Shown here: positions 1-7,475 of the stretch, piece after piece
Layout of the letters: each line of letters opens with the position of its first letter
How positions within the stretch are numbered: position 1 is the stretch's first letter
Assembly: GCA_003158365.1 (NCBI GenBank)
Contig: PMIW01000091.1
Location: 1 to 10,958 of the forward strand
Source: Ignavibacteriota bacterium
GTDB lineage: Bacteria; Bacteroidota; Ignavibacteria; Tepidaquicellales; Tepidaquicellaceae
Direction: 5' to 3'
DNA length: 10,958 bases
Made by a program: the position numbers and the translations under genes
The notes under the pieces: model-generated
Databases searched by the model: none
What the model was told of the DNA's origin: nothing
Seen by the model: the letters and a program-made list of their open reading frames with translations, nothing else

Positions 1-2
1 AG

Positions 3-812
3 GGTGCAGAAGAGGTGGGTGAGATTTTATTGCAGTCCGATATAGATATGGTGGCTTTTGTTGGCTCAAGGGAAGTCGGTAAAATAATAATGAGGGAATG
101 CTCAAATAAATTGAACAGGATTATTCTTGAACTAGGAGGTAAAGACCCGATGATTGTATTAAGAGATGCTGATTTGAAAAAAGCAGCGGAATTTGCAGTT
201 TACGCTTCAATAAATAATTGCGGACAGCTGTGCACTTCAGTTGAAAGAGTATATGTAGAAGATAAAATTGCAGGTGAATTTGAAAAACTGGTTCTGGTGG
301 AAATAAAAAAAGTTAAAGTCGGAAATGTTTATGATGATGTCAACTTGGGTCCGATGGCAAATGAACAACAGCGTGCAAAAGTATTAAGTCAAATTGATGA
401 AGCCCGAAGGAAAGGTGCACGTATATTATACGGCGGAAATAAAATCGAAGGTAAAGGTTATTTTATAGAGCCGACATTTATTGTTGACGTGAGCGAAAAA
501 CACGATTTAATGACTGATGAAACTTTCGGACCTGTTGTTGCAATGCAGAGAGTCCGCGATGCAGAAGATGCAATCGAAAAATCAAATAAATCAAGATACG
601 GGCTTGGCGCCACAATCTGGACAAAAAGTCAAAAGAAAGCACTTGAAATCGCAAGTAAACTGGAAACCGGAATGATTGGAATTAACAGGGGTGTCGGTGG
701 TGTTACAGGCACACCCTGGGTTGGTATCAAAGAAAGCGGTTTCGGATATCACGGCTCTATTGACGGCATGAAACAATTCACGCATCCAAAAAAAATTACT
801 TATAAGAAATAG
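3..812 (+). CDS. Aldehyde dehydrogenase family protein, C-terminal part (5' end outside window)
   Basis: NAD(P)+-dependent oxidation of an aldehyde to a carboxylic acid in the cytoplasm; the substrate cannot be told from this fragment. The frame is open to the left edge and begins inside the conserved family block with a GS..VGK motif, so the gene is cut and the GTG at 15 is internal, not a start. Visible landmarks are the general-base glutamate in LELGGK (codon 129-131), the catalytic cysteine in NNCGQLC (codon 231-233), the ETFGPV motif near 520-535, and the C-terminal GTPWVGIKESGFG block. About 269 residues remain of the roughly 480 usual for the family, and both catalytic residues are intact. 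The tail (ESGFG then a QFT-type end) fits soluble non-acylating dehydrogenases of the betaine- or succinate-semialdehyde type. The gene ends convergently with the TonB receptor gene. Confidence 0.93.
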   Translation, partial: GAEEVGEILLQSDIDMVAFVGSREVGKIIMRECSNKLNRIILELGGKDPMIVLRDADLKKAAEFAVYASINNCGQLCTSVERVYVEDKIAGEFEKLVLVEIKKVKVGNVYDDVNLGPMANEQQRAKVLSQIDEARRKGARILYGGNKIEGKGYFIEPTFIVDVSEKHDLMTDETFGPVVAMQRVRDAEDAIEKSNKSRYGLGATIWTKSQKKALEIASKLETGMIGINRGVGGVTGTPWVGIKESGFGYHGSIDGMKQFTHPKKITYKK

Positions 813-931
813 AAAATTAATCCCATTAACAACAAATTATAAAAGTCATTTTTAAATATTGAAAAGTGAAATGTAATATACTTTATCGAGAAAATAATAA
901 ACAGTTCTTATAATAACATCACACATTTGTC

Positions 932-970
932 ATCCCATCATGTTTTTAGAAGGGATTGCTATTTTTTATT
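932..970 (+). terminator. Weak terminator-like hairpin after the aldehyde dehydrogenase gene
   Basis: ATCCC (932-936) pairs with GGGAT (952-956), with one internal mismatch and two further pairs, and is followed on the + strand by TGCTATTTTTTATTG. This could end + strand transcription. The stem is short, and no T-run follows on the minus strand. The rest of the 813-989 gap is AT-rich with no supportable open frame or RNA. Confidence 0.3.
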
Positions 971-989
971 GTTTTTAATATTTGCTACC

Positions 990-3311
990 CTATAACTGAA
1001 ACGGCACAGATATCTTAAAATTAATACTTCTTCCCGGGTCAAGCGCATATGCTTTGAACCTGCTGAGATGATCAACATATTTCGTATCGAATAAATTTTC
1101 TACAGATAAATCAATCGATGTAACCATATTTGACATCACATAATCGAATCCAATCCCGAGATTAAATAATGTGTAACCATCCGTTGTCGTTTCAAGTGGG
1201 TCAACATTATTCTGCGGAGATACAATTCTTGCCTTAAATGAAAAATATGGATTGTAAAGCTTCCATAAACTGCTCTTCTGAAGCTTTAACTCAATAATAT
1301 TCTTTGCAGGCGGTGTGAATGGCAGGGGATTATCTGTTGCATTATTCTTTGTAAAAATATAGTCACCGTTCAGGCTTAATAAAATAAAATTAAGCGGCTG
1401 AAACTGCAGGCTGTATTCTATTCCCCTGAATGTACTTTTATCCTGTACGATATCAAATATTTTCAGTCCTGAAGCGGAGTCAATTAAATTTGTAGGTGAA
1501 GGGTAAATAAAATTATTCAAAATATTATTGAATAAAGAAATCTCTGCGTTTAACATTCCAAGTCTTGCCCTGATTCCCAAGTCAATATTCAAGGATGTCT
1601 CAGGTTCAGGGGATGCATTAGGATTTAGCGTAATTAATCCTCTTTCAAATCTGTTTGTACCTTCGTGAACACCATCTACAAACAGTTCGTATTCCGATGG
1701 CGCTCTCCATCCTCTACCGAGGTTTGTAAATATATCAACATTTTCGTTTGGCCTGAAAACAATCCCGGCAGAACCGCTAAATGCACTGAAATTGATATCC
1801 TGAGGGTTGATTACATTAGTCGGATTTCCTGAAATGTCAGTGCTGTAAACAGTACTTTTTATTTTCGACGTTTTTGTATCGTATCTTAAACCCGCAGAAA
1901 ACGTAAACCTGTTCATATTATATTTTTCAAGTGCATATATTCCGTAACTTATTGAATTGTAACCCGGTATTAATTTTTCAATACCAAGACTGTTATTTTG
2001 CTGATTTGATACCATGATACCGACTGTACCCGATAAATCTTTATTCAAATCATTATGCAGGCGAATGTCTCCCTGAAATGTCCTGAGCTTCCAGTACAGT
2101 GTCGATATATCATTATTCTTATCTTCTATGGATTCATATTCTTTCCTGTCGTGCATCTGGTATGAAAATATCGGCTCGAGATGAAACTTCCTGCTCAGGT
2201 TAAAATTTCCGCTTAATTCAAACTGATTAGTGTTTAAAAGCTGGTTGCCTGTTGAAATAGGATTCGGGTCGTGCATCTGGATTTCCCTGTTAAATGTTTC
2301 GAATCCGGCATCAATATATCCGTAATCTCCTTTTAATCCAAATGTCAGTCCGCCTTCGTATTCTTTCGACCCGCTGTTGGATAGTATTCCGCCGTTAATT
2401 GTATCTTTAGCTGAACCATTTAATGAATTTATTAAAAACGTTCCCTCAGGAGTTTTAACGTTTCCTGATTTCCTGTATCCAAAGTGTTCTTTAAAACCGA
2501 AATTTTTCATTCCTGCTCCAAGCATTACATTTCCCGTACCTTCATCGTTCACAGAAAATAAACCCAAATCAAGATTTCCATACATCAGCATTTTATTTAA
2601 ATTGGAATACTGAAGCGGTTTGGAAATTATGTTTACAACACCTCCAATTCCTTCTGAGCCGTAAACCAAACTTGCAGGTCCTCTAAGTATATCGATTTTA
2701 TCTATATCATATAAACTTATCTCGGGTGCGTGCTCATCACCCCATTGCTGTGACTCCTGCTTAACGCCATCGTGAATTACAAGTACACTGTTAGATGAAA
2801 GTCCTCTTATAACAGGCTTTCCGATTCCCATACCCGTTGTAATCTGGTTTACGCCCGGTATATTTGCAATTGTAGCCCCTAATACTTCACCTCTTTCTTT
2901 TATAAGGTTTCGTGTATTTAAAGTGGCAGTTGAAAATGTGCTTTGCGATATATCCTGTGCTTCAAATGAACTTGAAACGTCTATTGTTGCTGTTTCTATC
3001 AGACTCTGCTCAATAATAACATTAAAATTATCGGAAGAATCATTTAAAGTAAGCTGTCGTGTTTTGGTAACATAACCGGTTTTAGAAAATGTGAGACTAT
3101 AATGTCCGTAAGGAATATCGTAAAAATTGTAAACTCCGCCGGTGTTTGTGATTGTTGCAATTCCTATTTCCTGAATTGTCACGCTTACCATCTCAAGCGG
3201 TTTGGAGTTTTCATCGGTTACTGTTCCTTTGATATTGCCAGCAAGAGTCTCCGCTTGAAGAATCCCGCTAAAAACCGATATTATTATAAATATTAATAAT
3301 ATTATTTTCAT
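990..3311 (-). CDS. TonB-dependent outer-membrane receptor, probable metal (zinc/copper-type) uptake
   Basis: An outer-membrane beta-barrel importer energised by TonB-ExbBD. The 773 residues begin with a signal peptide (about 1-20, ending LQA). A carboxypeptidase-regulatory-like beta-sandwich follows (about 25-105), typical of Bacteroidota-type receptors. The plug domain (about 125-232) contains PGVNQ, PVIRGLSSNSVLVIHDGV and ILRGPASLVYGSEGIGGVVN. The rest is a barrel of about 540 residues ending in a receptor-type C-terminus: ENLFDTKYVDHLSRFK, then a PGR motif and FQL. The plug string QQWGDEHAPEI (188-198) and the C-terminal DHLS..K...PGR pattern recall receptors of the ZnuD/zinc-copper group rather than siderophore or SusC-type glycan receptors; this comparison is from memory. 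It lies 82 bases after a small His/Cys protein gene on the same strand, with a 22-base palindrome between them. The ATG is directly followed by the signal peptide, so the start is well supported. Confidence 0.93.
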   Translation of the reverse strand: MKIILLIFIIISVFSGILQAETLAGNIKGTVTDENSKPLEMVSVTIQEIGIATITNTGGVYNFYDIPYGHYSLTFSKTGYVTKTRQLTLNDSSDNFNVIIEQSLIETATIDVSSSFEAQDISQSTFSTATLNTRNLIKERGEVLGATIANIPGVNQITTGMGIGKPVIRGLSSNSVLVIHDGVKQESQQWGDEHAPEISLYDIDKIDILRGPASLVYGSEGIGGVVNIISKPLQYSNLNKMLMYGNLDLGLFSVNDEGTGNVMLGAGMKNFGFKEHFGYRKSGNVKTPEGTFLINSLNGSAKDTINGGILSNSGSKEYEGGLTFGLKGDYGYIDAGFETFNREIQMHDPNPISTGNQLLNTNQFELSGNFNLSRKFHLEPIFSYQMHDRKEYESIEDKNNDISTLYWKLRTFQGDIRLHNDLNKDLSGTVGIMVSNQQNNSLGIEKLIPGYNSISYGIYALEKYNMNRFTFSAGLRYDTKTSKIKSTVYSTDISGNPTNVINPQDINFSAFSGSAGIVFRPNENVDIFTNLGRGWRAPSEYELFVDGVHEGTNRFERGLITLNPNASPEPETSLNIDLGIRARLGMLNAEISLFNNILNNFIYPSPTNLIDSASGLKIFDIVQDKSTFRGIEYSLQFQPLNFILLSLNGDYIFTKNNATDNPLPFTPPAKNIIELKLQKSSLWKLYNPYFSFKARIVSPQNNVDPLETTTDGYTLFNLGIGFDYVMSNMVTSIDLSVENLFDTKYVDHLSRFKAYALDPGRSINFKISVPFQL

Positions 3312-3346
3312 TTTTCTTTATCATATTTTAATTAATAAGTAAATTT

Positions 3347-3368
3347 TTATTCCTGTACACAGGAATAA
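3347..3368. promoter_or_regulatory. Perfect 10-2-10 palindrome upstream of the TonB receptor gene (candidate operator)
   Basis: TTATTCCTGT (3347-3356) and ACAGGAATAA (3359-3368) are perfect reverse complements around a central AC. The element lies 36 bases upstream of the receptor start. No T-run follows on either strand, which argues against a simple terminator. On the minus strand, TTGTGA (3377-3382) lies 17 bases before TGTACA (3354-3359), so a weak promoter could have its -10 inside the palindrome, a usual place for a repressor. The regulator is unknown, and the sequence is not an obvious Fur or Zur consensus. Confidence 0.45.
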
Positions 3369-3393
3369 TAAGAAAATCACAACTATTTTTTAA

Positions 3394-3672
3394 TTATGAT
3401 AAAGGGGGAGCTCTGTCGGAAACAGATGATAAGATAAATTCGGGTTGAACCTGATATTCGTGAAGCTTAATTATGAATTCAGGCAGTACTTTCAAGCCAA
3501 TGATAACAGCTATTTCAGAATTGTCAGCTATTAATGAAGCAGATAATAAACAGGAAATGCAGTGATTTTCTTTTTCCGCATCGTGATTATGCAAAAATTC
3601 GTATCCGTCTATTGTTAAAACAGAAGCTGTCAGTATTATTAAAACTAATATTTTAAATTTAGTCTTTTGCAT
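3394..3672 (-). CDS. Small secreted or membrane-anchored His/Cys protein, DUF2946-like
   Basis: A 92-residue protein with a hydrophobic N-terminal signal or anchor (about 6-21) and a probable periplasmic remainder. It carries a compact potential metal-binding cluster, H28-N-H30, then H37-C38-x-x-C41. A second hydrophobic stretch runs from about 52 to 70, and the protein ends with D-R-A-P-P-L-S. A short protein with an N-terminal H/C cluster and a C-terminal RAPP or RGPP motif is what I remember of DUF2946-type proteins, which often sit next to TonB receptors and copper genes; that assignment is from memory and tentative. Its ATG overlaps the end of cca by 14 bases, implying translational coupling, and the receptor gene follows. 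The context suggests a role in metal binding or delivery for the receptor. No function has been shown. Confidence 0.75.
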   Translation of the reverse strand: MQKTKFKILVLIILTASVLTIDGYEFLHNHDAEKENHCISCLLSASLIADNSEIAVIIGLKVLPEFIIKLHEYQVQPEFILSSVSDRAPPLS

Positions 3673-5062
3673 TATTTAAAATACTATCTTTAATTTTATA
3701 CAAATATTTTTTTGCTTCACTATAATCATTCTTTATTATTCCGTCTAATATTGCTTCTTCTATTGCTTTTTTCAGTATTCCAACAGTTCTGCTTGGTTTT
3801 AAGTTGCATATTTCCATTATCTCTTCGCCTCTGACGGGGGATTGGAAATTCATTAACTGGTCTTTATCCTGAACTTCAACAATCCTCTTTTCGATTTTTT
3901 CATAGTTATTCATAAACTTTTTCATCTTTTCGGGATTCTTTGAAGTTATATCCGCACGGCAAAGTATCAATAAATCCTCGAGATTTTCACCTGCCTCTGC
4001 AGCTAGTCTTCTTATAGCTGAATCTGTCACATCATCGCTTGCAAGCGGTATAGGTCTTAGATGAAGTCTTATTAGCTTTTCCACATATTCAAAATGAGTC
4101 ATAGGAAGTCTCATACGTTCGAATATTTTCTTCATCATTCTTGCACCTGCTTCCTCGTGTCCGTGGAAAGTCCAGCCAATATCTTCCACAAATCTTTTTG
4201 TCTTTGGTTTTGCAATGTCGTGAACAAGAGCGGCAAATCTTAACCATATATTATTAGTTTTCACTGCAGTATTATCCACAACCTGAAGAGTGTGATGAAA
4301 AACATCCTTATGATGATAATCTTTTCTCTGCTCTACTCCCGCAAGGTTCGATACTTCAGGAAATACAATATCCATAAGTCCTGAAAGATACAGTAAATTC
4401 AATCCAATCGAGGGGACACCTGATTCAAGAATTTGTAAAAATTCATTTGTTACTCTTTCCTGTGAAACTATATTATCTTTTAACCTGTCACGGTATTTTG
4501 CAATAGCGCTTAACGTATTTTCTTCAATCGAAAAATTAAATCGTGATGCAAATCTTATCGCACGAAGCATTCTAAGCGGGTCATCGTCGAATGTTTTTTC
4601 AGGGTCGAGCGGTGTCTTTATTATGCCTACTTTCAGGTCATTTAGTCCGTTAAATAAATCTATAACATCATCTTTATCCGTTAAAGAAACTGCAAGCGCA
4701 TTAATTGTAAAATCCCTTCTCGATAAATCATCACTTAAATTAGAAAGAAGTACTTCCGGTTTACGTGATTCCCTTTTATAGCTTTCTTTTCTTGCAGATG
4801 AAAATTCTATTTTCAGATTATTTATGTTGAGCAGTGCTGTACCGAATTTTTTGTAGATTGCTGAAAGTTCTGTATTAAAATGCTTTGCTGTTTTATTTGC
4901 AAAATCAATTGCATCGCCGATTACCATAATATCTATGTCAGTGCAATCGATGCCTAAAATTGTATCACGTACATACCCGCCTACAAGATAAACTTCAGCA
5001 TTAAGTTTCTTTGCAATCCAGGATATTTCTTTTATTTCTCTGTATTTAATTTTAATTTTCAA
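3659..5062 (-). CDS. cca: CCA tRNA nucleotidyltransferase / poly(A) polymerase family protein with HD domain
   Basis: A class II nucleotidyltransferase acting on RNA 3' ends, most likely adding or repairing the CCA end of tRNAs. The 467 residues show the head-domain motif VGGYVRD (27-33), the metal-binding pair D42-x-D44 in TDIDIMV, RRDFTINAL (115-123) and the neck motif DDPLRMLRAIRFASR (160-174). A C-terminal HD phosphohydrolase domain has HH (256-257), HD (281-282) and HGH (300-302). The start is TTG at 5060-5062, directly after the upstream gene's TGA, which is also the in-frame stop for this frame. The next Met lies within the catalytic DxD region, so TTG, or a rarer codon, is forced. Some lineages split the work between A-adding and CC-adding enzymes, so strict CCA specificity is not proven. 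The gene sits mid-operon, abutting the dehydrogenase gene and overlapping the small His/Cys gene. Confidence 0.93.
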   Translation of the reverse strand: MKIKIKYREIKEISWIAKKLNAEVYLVGGYVRDTILGIDCTDIDIMVIGDAIDFANKTAKHFNTELSAIYKKFGTALLNINNLKIEFSSARKESYKRESRKPEVLLSNLSDDLSRRDFTINALAVSLTDKDDVIDLFNGLNDLKVGIIKTPLDPEKTFDDDPLRMLRAIRFASRFNFSIEENTLSAIAKYRDRLKDNIVSQERVTNEFLQILESGVPSIGLNLLYLSGLMDIVFPEVSNLAGVEQRKDYHHKDVFHHTLQVVDNTAVKTNNIWLRFAALVHDIAKPKTKRFVEDIGWTFHGHEEAGARMMKKIFERMRLPMTHFEYVEKLIRLHLRPIPLASDDVTDSAIRRLAAEAGENLEDLLILCRADITSKNPEKMKKFMNNYEKIEKRIVEVQDKDQLMNFQSPVRGEEIMEICNLKPSRTVGILKKAIEEAILDGIIKNDYSEAKKYLYKIKDSILNNAKD

Positions 5063-6055
5063 TCAGACCGTTATTCTGTTTTCTTCTATTTTTTCTATAA
5101 TTTCAGTTGCAACCTCGAGTGCCTGAATTCCGTCTTCAAGCGATACAACCGGCGTTGTACCGTTTTTAATGCAATCGAAAAATGAATTCTGTTCATACTT
5201 CATAGCATTTAATTTTGGTGATTTCGGATTCGAATATGTTATATTCAGTTTCTTTCCGTTTTTCTCAATATTGCCTATTACTTTACCGGATTTATTTGAT
5301 TCGTCGAGTTTGAAAACTTCCGATTTATTTTCCGAAAAATCTATCGATATATAAGCATCATTCTGGAAAATCCTCATCTTGCGCATTTTCTTCTGTGATA
5401 TTCTTGATGCCGTTATATTTGCAACGCAGCCGTTATCAAACTGAATTCTTGCATTTGCAATATCAAATTTATTGGTCATAATTGCAACTCCGTTTGCATC
5501 AATTTGCTTTACACGTGATTTTACAAGGCTCAGAATAATATCTATGTCGTGAATCATTAAATCCTGAATCACCGAAACATCCGTTCCTCTCGGATTAAAT
5601 TGTGCAAGCCTGTGCGACTCGACAAACAAGGGTTTGATATTATATTTCTCTACTGACAGCAAAGCGGGATTAAATCTTTCAATATGCCCAACCTGTACAA
5701 TTACATTATGGCTGTCCCTGTCAGCTCTCAATAAATATGCATTTTCGAGACTATCCGTTACAGGTTTCTCTACAAAAGTATGAATGTTTCTGGATATTGT
5801 TTTTAAAGCAATATCAAAATGTGTGGAAGTAGGGGATACTATTATAGCAGTATTTATTTCTTCCAGCATTCCATCGAGAGCGAAAAAATATTTTGTCTTG
5901 TTTTCAAGGGCAATCATTTTACTTTTCTCTGTATCAATATCATAAATGCCGATAAGTTCAACATCTTTCCTTTCTTTCTCAATTTCTTTTATATTTTTCA
6001 AATGCATTTTGCCCAGATGCCCGCATCCGATTATTCCAACTTTTATTTTATCCAT
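5063..6055 (-). CDS. Gfo/Idh/MocA family NAD(P)-dependent sugar dehydrogenase, GnnA-like
   Basis: A 330-residue oxidoreductase. The N-terminal Rossmann fold has GCGHLG (10-15) and an acidic residue near 39-41 that favours NAD. The catalytic EKP motif is at 96-98, and the substrate domain carries GHIERFNP (123-130), LMIHDID (166-172) and DIANARIQFDNGCVANITASR (198-218). This combination, especially the HIERFNP and MIHD blocks and the GCVAN/TASR stretch, resembles as I recall it the UDP-N-acetylglucosamine 3-dehydrogenase group (GnnA), which makes the 3-keto sugar used for a diamino-glucose lipid A. The partner aminotransferase GnnB and the lpx genes are not in this window, so the substrate is an inference and another nucleotide-sugar role is possible. 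The gene lies 18 bases after the CDF exporter and abuts cca. Confidence 0.88.
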   Translation of the reverse strand: MDKIKVGIIGCGHLGKMHLKNIKEIEKERKDVELIGIYDIDTEKSKMIALENKTKYFFALDGMLEEINTAIIVSPTSTHFDIALKTISRNIHTFVEKPVTDSLENAYLLRADRDSHNVIVQVGHIERFNPALLSVEKYNIKPLFVESHRLAQFNPRGTDVSVIQDLMIHDIDIILSLVKSRVKQIDANGVAIMTNKFDIANARIQFDNGCVANITASRISQKKMRKMRIFQNDAYISIDFSENKSEVFKLDESNKSGKVIGNIEKNGKKLNITYSNPKSPKLNAMKYEQNSFFDCIKNGTTPVVSLEDGIQALEVATEIIEKIEENRITV

Positions 6056-6073
6056 ATTAATTGATTAAATTAA

Positions 6074-7468
6074 TTAAGAATTCATTGGTTCTGAATGGAT
6101 TATCACATTAGATAGATTCTGATATAACTCTTTTAAATGTAAATATATTTTGCTTTCGAGTATGGTTACTTTATCGTGAACTTCCTCGAATGTCATGTTT
6201 TTATCGAATTCACATTTCATTGATACACGTAATTTGTCGTTTGAGTTAATCACCTGAATATCATAATACCTTTTTATGAAATTATATTCTTTTAGAATAT
6301 TCTCCACATTCCTGATAAGTTCTTTTGACTGCATTGTAACATCAACGGTATCAAATGTCAGCTCGCTCGGCTCGTCAAGGTGAATATTTATAAGCGATAT
6401 TACGGGAATTTCTTTTTTAATTTTTTCTTCAAGCCTGGATATTTTAAAATGAGCGAGTTTTAAATCATTTGTACCGTCAATCTCGACGTGCAATTCTGAA
6501 TGTATTTCCTTATCCATTTTGTGGGAAAAAATATCGTGGCATTTAAATCCTTCGTTATTCACTATCATCCTGATTTTATCGTTCACTGTCTCATCCTTTG
6601 TTTCTACAGGCTCGGAATGGATTACTATATCTGAATCAGGGGCAAGCTCCCTGATCTTCTTCTCGACAGAATCCATTATTTCGTGTGTTCTCGAAAATAA
6701 TTTCATTCTTGCAATTAAGATTATCATGTCGATAAAAATCTTCGAGCCCGAACTGCGCAGCCTGAAATTTTTTATTCCTTCGACACCTTCTATGTATAAT
6801 ACTTCTTTTTTAATGTTTTCCCTTAATCCCTGAGGAACCCTGTCCATCAAAGAATCAAATGCTCTCTTGCTTAGCCTGAATGTTACCGCAATAATAAGTA
6901 CGGATACAGCTATCGCACTTATCGGATCTGCAAGAGGGGATAATTTAAAATAAGTAAATACCATTCCCACTAAAACTACAACAGAACTCCATATATCCGA
7001 AGCAAAATGCAATGCATCAGCTTCAAGTGCCTGTGATTTAGTTTCCTTAGCAATCCGCATCAATGCCCGTGACCTTGAAAAGTCAATTATTATGCAAATT
7101 AATATCACGGAAAATGTGAAAATACTTATATGAACGGTAACATTATTTATTATTCTTTCAATAGACTCGTAAATTAAATATGCACACATTCCAACGAGAA
7201 TTATTACCTGGAACAGTGCGGAAAAACTTTCAATTTTTTCATGCCCGTAATTGTGCAGTTCATCGGGTGGTTTTGCTGAATATTTTACCGAGATTATAGT
7301 TGCTATCGTTGCTATTAAATCGGTTGAAGAGTGGAATAATTCCGATAAAACTCCAAGACTCCCGCTGAAATATGTTGCAAGAAATTTTATTATTACAATG
7401 AATATAGCGGCAAGCATCGAGCTTTGCGCAATCCTCATCTTTTTTCTATTTCTTAATGCTAAATCCAT
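6074..7468 (-). CDS. Cation diffusion facilitator (CDF) metal/H+ exporter with extended three-repeat cytoplasmic tail
   Basis: An inner-membrane exporter of Zn2+ or a similar divalent cation in exchange for protons. Hydrophobic segments span about 14-200. The transport-site motif is H46-x3-D50 in TM2 and H154-x3-D158 in TM5, the zinc-type arrangement. The family is usually about 300 residues; this protein has 464. The tail appears to hold three ZT-dimer-like modules, about 205-287, 290-367 and 370-461, each ending in a similar strand: IVIHSEP, INIHLDEP and VIIHSEP. I chose the ATG at 7468, 7 bases after the upstream transporter's stop, because it gives a standard CDF N-terminus (MDLALRNRKK). 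The longer frame from 7540 would overlap the upstream gene by 65 bases. The gene is probably cotranscribed with the EamA transporter gene before it and the dehydrogenase gene after it. Confidence 0.93.
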   Translation of the reverse strand: MDLALRNRKKMRIAQSSMLAAIFIVIIKFLATYFSGSLGVLSELFHSSTDLIATIATIISVKYSAKPPDELHNYGHEKIESFSALFQVIILVGMCAYLIYESIERIINNVTVHISIFTFSVILICIIIDFSRSRALMRIAKETKSQALEADALHFASDIWSSVVVLVGMVFTYFKLSPLADPISAIAVSVLIIAVTFRLSKRAFDSLMDRVPQGLRENIKKEVLYIEGVEGIKNFRLRSSGSKIFIDMIILIARMKLFSRTHEIMDSVEKKIRELAPDSDIVIHSEPVETKDETVNDKIRMIVNNEGFKCHDIFSHKMDKEIHSELHVEIDGTNDLKLAHFKISRLEEKIKKEIPVISLINIHLDEPSELTFDTVDVTMQSKELIRNVENILKEYNFIKRYYDIQVINSNDKLRVSMKCEFDKNMTFEEVHDKVTILESKIYLHLKELYQNLSNVIIHSEPMNS

Positions 7469-7475
7469 ATATGCC

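Noticed and set aside
813..989. Possible small gene or RNA in the gap between the aldehyde dehydrogenase and TonB receptor genes
   Set aside because: No frame of useful length or strong structure was found on either strand apart from the weak hairpin at 932-956.
2377..2613. Open frame on the + strand inside the TonB receptor gene
   Set aside because: It lies wholly antisense to a strongly supported coding region and has no recognisable domain or start context; it is a shadow frame.
6519..6833. 104-codon + strand frame inside the CDF gene
   Set aside because: Antisense to the conserved CDF tail; the hydrophobic composition is a by-product of the opposite strand.
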